From positions 284,322 to 348,321 of the forward strand of contig MNCI01013764.1 in the NCBI GenBank assembly GCA_015680685.1: a DNA stretch of 64,000 nucleotides, given 5' to 3'. This document shows positions 57,281 to 64,000 of this stretch, piece by piece (within the stretch, counting starts at the first letter, position 1; every line of letters starts with the position of its first letter). A program made the translations under genes and the position numbers. The notes beneath the pieces are model-generated. The model was not told the origin of the DNA, made no database searches, and saw only the letters and a program-made list of their open reading frames with translations. Source of the DNA: Gnetum montanum. Its lineage: Eukaryota > Streptophyta > Gnetopsida > Gnetales > Gnetaceae.

Positions 57281-60070
57281 ATGGTCCCAAAATGTGCATA
57301 GCAAGTGGGTCCTATTCAAGGTGGAGCGAAACAACCTTAGAGAGGTGGAAGAAGGGTCCTTGCTGGACAACATGCAGAATAGGAGGTGCAATCATTTAGC
57401 ATCCATCAAGAAGAACCTCCTACAAGATGGTCTAGGTAGGCAGAAAGAGGAGCTACTACTGTGCCTGAACCAGGACAACAACTCATGTTGCCCCTGGAAT
57501 GTGTTTAGCCTATCCATATGAAGTCCACAGTTGTTGTGGTGATTGTGAAGCTTAACTTCGAATCTTTTACAGAGTTTGCTACTGAGGTTGTTAGGGATCA
57601 CCTTAAAGGGTCTCCCTTATGGCCTATCCTCTCTGAGTGTGGTGCTTGGTACTTAGGTGAAACGTACCTGTTCTAGCACAATAAGGAGCAAGGCACCACG
57701 GTTAACATTTGTGGTGTGACAGTAGACTTTTCTGCATAGGCAATTTTGGATATGTTAAACCTTTCAAATTCAGGCCCCCATGTTGCTCGATTATCTACCC
57801 GATTAGACCCTAATGTGCGAAAGGATTGGTTAGAGAAGGCTTATGGAAAAGATAAAACTTTTGGAGAATTGACGATGGAAGAGCGGGTTTATTTCAAAAT
57901 CGGAACATATCACCTCTTCCCCATAAAAGGCTTGAAAAAAATATCAATGTATGTGGCAAGGGGATGTGTAGTGTTGATGGGAAAGATTAACGCTAACCTT
58001 TCCCATCTATATTTGACGGAGATCCTAAGGAGATTTGAAGAACGGAAGTTAGGGAAGATGGCACTACCTTTTCCCTACCTTATTAGAAAACTGTGTCAAC
58101 GGGCTGGCATTTGGGGATACACAAATGATGTCTTCTAAAAGGCCTAGAATGCTTCTTATGTTGAGTTATTAAAGGTGCCAGCTCCAAGAAAGAGCACTAG
58201 CGAAGAGCTGGAACTAGATGAAGAAGAAGAATAGATGACTGGATCACCTACAACTCAACTTGTAGGACCTAGTCAACTTTCAACCATAGGTCCCAGCCAA
58301 CAACAAGAAGCAGGACCTAGCACAGGCCAAGATTAGTCACCACCACCACAAGACTATAGATCATCGATGAGCCATCTTAGGGCCATCACCGAGACGATTA
58401 GTTGGGGAAGTCATGATGACGCAAACCTCTTCCATGTCATCGATGATGTTAACTAGACTACTATTTCATTAGATCACACAAGGGATGAATTATTAATTCA
58501 AACAAGAGGAGGGGAAAGCAGATGGTCACAACATATCTCTGGAAACGTGACATCTTTTTAAGTGCAGTTAGAGACTAGTGAAGGGGCCACTGTGGTGGTC
58601 ATGCAACACCAAGATACCGCAGAAGCTACTCATGTGGTCGCTGACCATATCAAAGAATCCTTTAACATACTTGTTGTGCCACCGACAAATCTTTTAGGAA
58701 CACAGGATGCTCAAACTCTTGCCGAAACCTCAATGAATCTTGCAGAACATGAGGATGCGCTAGATCGATTGCTACAAATAGGGAAAGTTTTGACATCCAT
58801 GTTTGACATCCCCCAGGATGTAACAACAATTCAATCAAACCTCATTTCAACAAAGGGGAAGTTGGTTATATCTGAAGTAAGGGTTGAGCATGTTGAAGCT
58901 GAAGTGCAGAAACTACAAGAATAGCTCGTAGCCTTACAAGTATCATAGCAGGATCCTTTAAAATTTGTTCCCGTAGACCAGCTGGAAAATTTTAGAACCA
59001 AGTAATTAACAAAGCTAATTATAGAAAATAAGAAGGTGGTAGAAGAAAAGGAGACGGCCACTTCAGATGCCTCCACCACACAAGCACAAACTCATGCACA
59101 TCTTAAGGTACTCAAGGACTTAGAAGAAGAGAATAAGCAGTTGGTTGCAAATAAACTTCGGTTGACTTCTATGGAGAAACAAAAGAATGTTCTCAATGAA
59201 CATTTTCATCAGTTATGAGAACAATTCATTCGAGTCAACCAAGATGTAAGCCATTTAGCCAGAGAAAATTGAACCCTCTCAATGGAAGAGGTACGCACTA
59301 TTCACCAAAAATTAGCCATCAAGATAAGTGCATGGCAAAATGAGGCTAAATGACACAAGAAGCTGAAGGAGCATTTCCATGATTAGGTGGGGATGTACAA
59401 ACAAATCCTAGAGAAGGAAATCCATATGGCCAAGGCTGAAATCAACAACATCAGTGCTTAGCACACTAATTGGCAGGCCATATTGGACACTTAAACCTTT
59501 GCCCACCAAGCGGAAATTAAGAACTGGGACCTACAAATCCAAGACTTGACCGAATACATGGAGTTGGAAAACCTTAGATATGCCAACCTGGCCATGTTAA
59601 TAGCAGGACACCCAAGGTTAGAGCTCAAGCAGTAGGTAGCTTCCACCCACATCAAATATGAAGTAGAATTTGCAGAGTGCAAGAAGCTGGCTAAGAAACT
59701 AGATGTCGCAAATTCTGAACTTGCGGTGGTAAAAGAAAGCTACCAGGGACAGAAAGATGTTTCAACTGACTTGGCTCAATGGCTAACAGAGCTTCACAAA
59801 TACAAAGACAAAGATAGAGCCTATGAAGAGGAATGACAGGTGTTCGTGGCATGGTATGTCAAGGCTAATCAGATGTTTCCGCAACTACCCTATCCGTGGG
59901 AAGTGCCAACTCCGCCAAACATCGGAACATTAGCATGGATGGCACAAGACCCTAGAACTAAAGAGGAGAAGCTCCAGGCCATTCTTTAGCATTTTCAACC
60001 TTTGAAGCTTGGAGCATGTGACAACGGGAAGGTATCCATGGAGGAGCCACCACCACCAAGAACTACATGA
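57281..60070 (+). pseudogene. ORF2 of element D: globular domain plus ~350-residue coiled coil
   Basis: The frame runs ATG 57,281 to TGA 60,068-60,070, about 930 codons, broken by stops. Globular domain (57,530-58,140): GSPLWPILSE, EERVYFKIGTYHLFPIKGLK, SMYVARGCVVLMGKINANLS and LGKMALPFPYLIRKLCQRAG. The linker has VGPSQLSTIGPSQQQEAGPS (58,260-58,320). A second small domain has MSHLRAITETISWGSHDDAN. Coiled coil (58,840-59,830) with heptads such as LENFRTK, LEEENKQLVANKLRL and KKLKEHF. C-terminal block NQMFPQLPYPWEVPTPPNIG and LAWMAQDPRTKEEKLQAIL. No known catalytic motif. By position it replaces pol and env; a structural or RNP role is only a guess. Confidence 0.75.
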
Positions 60071-60230
60071 GTTCCACTTTTTTTAGTGTAGCATTTTTTC
60101 TGTGTTGTGTCTTCCCACATTGCAGCATCATTTTCTTTTTCGTTTTTCATGTTAATAATCCCATACCTATCCACTGTGTAATCAATGAAGCTTTTTCTTC
60201 TTGTAACTTGAGGATGAGTTTTCATTTAGT

Positions 60231-60240
60231 TGTGGGGGTA
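60231..60240 (+). other. Polypurine tract of element D
   Basis: TGTGGGGGTA immediately before the 3' LTR start TGATGAGACA. Confidence 0.8.
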
Positions 60241-61148
60241 TGATGAGACACGTTTCGCATAGGCCACGATATCGCGTCTGCCGCGATATCGCATACGTGA
60301 TATCGCATTTTCCCTACGATATTGTGTACACAATCTCACAGTGCATCACAATTTCTATAAATAAGAGGTGGCTCTCCCTTATTTGCATAATTAGAAGTTA
60401 GAAGTAGCAAAGCTCTAGCAATTTGATCCCTCCAGAGTTAGATTATTTTTCTGTGTCTACCCATAGTGTGGTGAATGTGATTGTATGGTGTCTTTATTCG
60501 AGTGTGATGTACGTGGACACGCACATGATTGGAAATAAAGATCAAGATTACTTCATCATTGTAGCATTCACTTTGTTATTTATTTGTTTATTTATTTAAT
60601 GTTATTTACTTTTTTCTCTCTCTCACCCTTAAACTCCTAAAACGTGGAACAAGTACATCTTGATTATGAGCATTTAAGTGTGACTAATTGGTAACCCAAG
60701 GGCGTATCTAGGATCTATGCTTGGTAACCCAGTGGCATATCTGGGATCTGCGCTTGGTAATCCCAGTGGCATACCTAGGATCTATGCTTGGTAATCCCAA
60801 TGGTAGTCGTGCACGAGGTCCAAGATGTGTGCGGTTGATCAAGGAATCAGTTTCTCATCGCACTTAGGCTAGATTAGATTCTCTTACCCTTTTCCTCTTA
60901 GCTTAGCTTAGTTAATATTATTTTCCACTACCTTCAGGAGTAGCATAGATTAGGAACACATCATACACCTCATCTAGACTAAACCATACGTGACAAATAT
61001 AATACTAGTCCAGGTGGGAAAACAGCAAACTGCAACCTAAGGATAACTGTCTAAGTGCCACAACTAGTCCATTTGCGGAGTTCAACCAGATCGTGTGTGC
61101 GATGCTCATTTCATATGGATGAGTGTAGGGATACCTTGCCACTCATCA
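60241..61148 (+). repeat. 3' LTR of element D (908 bp)
   Basis: Partner of 52357-53267. It keeps more CG dinucleotides in the dyad cluster (60,265-60,345), e.g. CGATATCGCG, than the 5' copy. TATAAATA at 60356-60363. Minisatellite at 60,688-60,806 with about 3.5 units of ~33 bp. Confidence 0.92.
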
Positions 61149-62255
61149 CTAGGGCAAGAGTCAAAACTCATTCAAGGTAATGTGATCTACTCCATGATCT
61201 ATGTGTTTAGCCACTTCTAATGCCTTTGAACCTCCTCTACTATAAACTAGAGATCTGGAAATTTGGTCACTACTAGGGGGTGAGAAGAGTGGGGAATTTG
61301 GCAACCAAAATGCTCCATGTTGGGAATTAGAGATCTTAGAAATATAGCATTGAAACCAAAAAACCACAAGTATTAGGGGGGTAACAAAGTAGGTAATAGT
61401 TCTACTAGGGTTCCATGTTAGGAGGCTCCAAGAATCTATGTTTTTCAAGTGTTGCAAGATTTCTAAGAAGCCAAAGGTACTATAATGTTGAAAATGCCAA
61501 AGTGTATAACCTCAAAAGGGTGTTGGGGTTTTGATTTTATAGGTTTTGGGCCATGATTGTTTCTGCAAATTAGCTAATAGATTGGTTGAAAATTTCTACC
61601 ATGCTCAAGGGGGATGGGTGCCTAAATTTGGGGGCTCACTATGTATAGTAAGTGCTAAATTCCCATGGCCATTTTTTTTACTGTAAATAGTAATGGAAGC
61701 ACACCTTCTACGGTGGAGGTAGATGTTCTATGCTAAAGTTCATGGTCAACCTTAAAGTCATTGGAGTGTTGAAATTCTAATCATGTTGCTTTCATGTTGG
61801 GGGCATGTAGTTTCTATGCTATGGGTGAAGCCTCCATGCTACGAGCAAACTTTCACACTAAGGGGTAAAATATCCATGTTGGGAAGGAAGGTTTCCATGC
61901 TAAGGGGGAAGGTTTTACCCCTCCATGCTAAGGGTAGGTGAGGTTTACCCCCTATCGATGTTTCTAGAATAGAAAACTGTATACTCCTCATAAAATCTAT
62001 CCCACACCCCTGCGCCCCCTCGACCCCCTGCAAAAATCATAAATATACACACTAGGTGACTCTTTTCAATTTGGGAATGAGGCTTTGTCCACTTAGGAGG
62101 CATTTTTCAACCACAAAGGTATGAAATATGTGAGATTTCCTCTTATGAGTTACAATATTCACATTTACAATGAAGTTTTGCCTAAGGTTTCATGGGGTGA
62201 AGGCTACATGATGAAAAAATGGTTACAACATGCAAATTTTTGTGGTGTTTCGTCA
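61149..62255 (-). repeat. 5' LTR of element G, outer part
   Basis: Continuation of 51,478-52,356 beyond element D. The terminal ~220 bp (62,035-62,255) aligns with the 3' LTR (33,530-33,749) and with the start of the E LTR. 61,780-61,960 holds short imperfect repeats of TTTCCATGCTAAGGG / CTCCATGCTA. The outer end reads TGACGAAACACC on the minus strand. Confidence 0.75.
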
Positions 62256-62656
62256 TTGAATTAAATTAAGAAACTAATGCTAAAAACCATTTGTTAATAA
62301 CAATAATTATGGTTTATGTGAAACAAATGCTTTATGGAATATGAATAATTACTATAAGAGAAATATAGGTGGAAATTCATAACTATTACATTATTGTAGA
62401 AAAAAATTATCATTACATTCATGTATGGCCTTAAAATTTATAAGAAATGATTGGGGTCATACTTAGGATATTCTAAAATTTATTCCTCATTATAAAAAAG
62501 AATAAAAATAAAGAAAATAATGATGAATTGGAGATAAAATAATGTACATTTACTCCTTAACTCATGATGAAGTAAAAATATTTATGTTACTTTTAAATTT
62601 TATTTTCATGTTGAAAATAAAGTAGCATTATGCACTAATATTAATAGTCCCTTTTT
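62256..62656. other. AT-rich stretch, no gene
   Basis: Very AT-rich with no supported frame. It lies on the 3' side of a copia RNase H remnant and may be its decayed 3' LTR. Confidence 0.4.
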
Positions 62657-62884
62657 TTAGTATATAATGCATCCTTCTACTTCTTCTACTATTTGCCTTC
62701 TTAATGCCTGTACTATTGCAAAGGTGCTCATGTATGTAAAAAAAAGTGGTTTACTGAGTAAATCTACCAATTGATAGTTAGAATCTACATGCATTGGTTT
62801 GATTTTTTTACCTGCTTTTTGATTAATAAAGTAGTTTTTTATATTAATATTTGTTAGCTTTTTATGTCGAATGTAACAACTCAT
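62657..62884 (-). pseudogene. Ty1/copia RNase H C-terminal remnant
   Basis: A 75-codon frame: SCYIRHKKLTNINIKNYFIN, then GKKIKPMHVDSNYQLVDLLS and KPLF. Copia polyproteins end with 'R.KHI-x-I-x-YHFIRE', 'HV-x-T-x-Q-x-AD-x-LTKPL', and this is the same series. RT and integrase are not present upstream (higher coordinates), where other sequence begins before ~63,130. 62,885-63,130 shows no gene. Confidence 0.75.
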
Positions 62885-63125
62885 ATTTTAGTAAAGGTTG
62901 CAGCATGGTTGAGGATGGTTTATAATATCAATGTTTTATATGCATAATTAATTTTTCTTACCATATGATAAAATTTTATTACTCATGTTTAATTATTTTT
63001 ACCATTATGCATGATTAATGATTTTCACCTATCACTAGTGTTCACTAACTAGGTGAATAAGTTGTGGTAGGTTCTCATGAAGGCTATGGCATGGACATGG
63101 TATAGCTGTAATGATATGGCATGTG

Positions 63126-63131
63126 ATTTAT
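63126..63131 (-). promoter_or_regulatory. Possible poly(A) signal
   Basis: AATAAA on the minus strand about 420 bp downstream of the TATA-like element at 63,550-63,561. Position fits the end of a transcript from that promoter, but a single hexamer in AT-rich DNA is weak evidence. Confidence 0.3.
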
Positions 63132-63283
63132 TCATGTAATTTGTAATTTTAATTTTAATTTGGTTATTGATTATATTAGAAAGGATAAAGGTAGATAAGT
63201 CACATGGGCCATAGAGGTAGATGAGAGAGGGTACAGTCGAGCAAGGAGCCTCAGACTGAGATCTCTCTATTACAACTATCCGC

Positions 63284-63407
63284 AGGAATGCTTGTAAAAG
63301 GAGCACAACGCATTACTTCTACGATTTCTCTGCTAGATTACACACTTTCATACCAGGAATGCTTTACAAGGAGCACAGCGCATCACTTGCAGATTTCTCT
63401 GATACGG
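63284..63407. repeat. 71-bp tandem duplication
   Basis: AGGAATGCTTGTAAAAGGAG..CACAACGCATTACTT..GATTTCTCTG at 63,284 and AGGAATGCTTTACAAGGAG..CACAGCGCATCACTT..GATTTCTCTG at 63,355. It lies in the transcribed leader part if the minus-strand promoter is real. Confidence 0.85.
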
Positions 63408-63549
63408 AAATACAGACAGAATGGAAATGCATAAGAGAAAGGAAAGGACTCTGAAGGACTGACTTGCAAACAGAAGGACTGACACTTGCAGAATGAAACT
63501 ACTAGATAGCTCTTTCTTTCTTGCGGTGCTTGAGGAAGAGGTAAGGGTT

Positions 63550-63561
63550 CCTTTTTATAGG
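63550..63561 (-). promoter_or_regulatory. Strong TATA-like element
   Basis: On the minus strand it reads CCTATAAAAAGG, ~135 bp after the stop of the open frame at 63,694. A promoter straight after the last ORF is the layout of plant pararetroviruses; it would also fit an LTR. Confidence 0.45.
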
Positions 63562-63693
63562 AAGAGGAAAGCCCTTCCTGTACATTCTTGGTGTTATCCA
63601 GCTCAGACCGCATTAGGTTATAATGCCTTACACCTCATCGGATGCTGTACAAGGGGATGAGGTGGAATCTTACTTTTAGTTAGTGGATTATTT

Positions 63694-64000
63694 TTACTGT
63701 TCACCATCACTTGTGTCGGAATCATCATTATGGCGTGGTGTGGTAGGTACCTCGGATACCTCATCTTCTGAATCGGATGAATCAGGATGGAAGGAGATGA
63801 CCGGACTAGGATTATGCCAACGCACTCGCTAGTGTCCACCTTCTCTTTGTAGTAGTTGAAAAGAAGGATCAAAATTATAGGGTTCAAGTGTAGTGGGAAC
63901 CCGATGATTAGCTTCACAAAAGATAATAATTTCATGTGCCGTGGCGGTCAGAACATCTTGGTACCAAGCGAGGGTCCATGGATTTTGCCAGTCGGTTCTT
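63694..64000 (-). pseudogene. C-terminal end of an unidentified protein, possibly endogenous pararetrovirus
   Basis: Open at the window edge. The frame begins RTDWQNPWTLAWYQDVLTAT, continues through a 'YNFDPSFQLLQREGG' segment and ends in an acidic Ser/Asp/Glu tail (SSDSEDEVSEVP..SDTSDGEQ) with TAA at 63,694-63,696. One in-frame TAG lies at 63,829-63,831 on the minus strand, so it is disrupted. GC content and frame integrity are clearly higher than in the rest of the window, which suggests a younger insertion. The layout (ORF end, TATA, leader, poly(A) signal) suggests a caulimovirid-like insertion; I cannot confirm this from motifs, since no RT lies in the window. An LTR retroelement is the alternative. 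Confidence 0.35.

Larger units (their letters stand above)
52357..61148 (+). mobile_element. Element D: complete non-autonomous Athila-like retrotransposon, 8.79 kb
   Basis: LTRs 52357-53267 and 60241-61148 run TGATGAG...CTCATCA. The TSDs are CTGGG (52352-52356) and CTAGG (61149-61153), one difference. Internal order matches C: tRNA-Asp PBS, gag, spacer with small ORF, internal promoter, leader intron, ORF2, PPT. No protease or pol. It sits in the 5' LTR of element G, so it is younger than G. Confidence 0.92.
33275..62255 (-). mobile_element. Element G: large Tat/Ogre-like Ty3 retrotransposon, heavily nested
   Basis: Minus-strand order: 5' LTR (62,255-51,478, split by element D), PBS-like TGGTATCA, gag (51.3-49.2 kb), aspartic protease (48.3-47.9 kb), a 9.3 kb block of inserted sequence, RT (38.3-37.0 kb), RNase H (about 36.7-35.9 kb), integrase (35.87-34.88 kb), 3' non-coding region, PPT-like AACAAAGAGGGA, and a truncated 3' LTR (33,749-33,275). 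All frames carry many stops. Integrase directly follows RNase H, as in Ty3. The YLDD RT and the 'ISNMDGNKLANLVN' integrase end fit the Tat branch. Confidence 0.75.

Noticed and set aside
1-64000. Most short frames of 60-100 codons scattered over both strands
   Set aside because: They lie in AT-rich DNA or oppose recognised gag, ORF2 or pol remnants, show no family motif, and are not conserved between element copies.

Overview
This window is plant nuclear DNA made almost entirely of old, nested retroelements; I see no ordinary host gene, rRNA, tRNA, CRISPR or bacterial feature. It is AT-rich, and nearly every element reading frame is broken. LTR boundaries, target-site duplications (TSDs), primer-binding sites (PBS) and polypurine tracts (PPT) can still be read and give the layout. 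A degraded Penelope-like reverse transcriptase (about 21.97-22.76 kb) hints at a gymnosperm, because Penelope-like elements among seed plants are known from conifers; this is inference, not identification.

Layout. 1-5,292: 3' part of element A (+). 5,293-6,032: older flank. 6,033-13,301: complete element B (-), TSD GATGG. 13,302-14,562: Ty1/copia gag remnant (-). 14,563-18,200: 5' LTR and gag of a Tat-like Ty3 element, E (+). 18,200-21,970: AT-rich DNA with tandem repeats. 21,970-22,760: Penelope-like RT (-). 22,770-22,848 and 32,688-32,935: the two halves of a chromovirus integrase tail, split by complete element C (+, 22,849-32,687, TSD ATAAT), which itself carries a poly(A)-tailed 0.68 kb retro-insertion. 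33,275-62,255: a large Tat-like Ty3 element G (-) with gag, protease, RT, RNase H and integrase remnants; it holds a ~188-bp tandem array, an assembly gap, a diverged element F, and complete element D (+, 52,357-61,148) inside its 5' LTR. 62,256-64,000: a copia RNase H tail (-) and a less decayed segment with a pararetrovirus-like layout.

The most unusual system is the A/C/D family. These elements have TGATGA...CTCATCA LTR ends and a tRNA-Asp type PBS as in Athila, and encode a gag but no recognisable protease, RT, RNase H or integrase. In place of pol they have a ~1.9 kb spacer with a conserved ~47-codon small ORF, an internal LTR-like promoter (GATATCG dyads plus a TATA box), a ~220-260 nt leader intron ending exactly at a conserved ATG, and a ~900-codon second ORF (a globular domain followed by a very long coiled coil). 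B has related ends but carries gag plus an Athila-type protease. All appear non-autonomous, so they would need pol supplied in trans.

Decay is dominated by C-to-T change: stop codons in one copy commonly align with CAG, CAA or CGA in another, as expected of a heavily methylated, silenced region.
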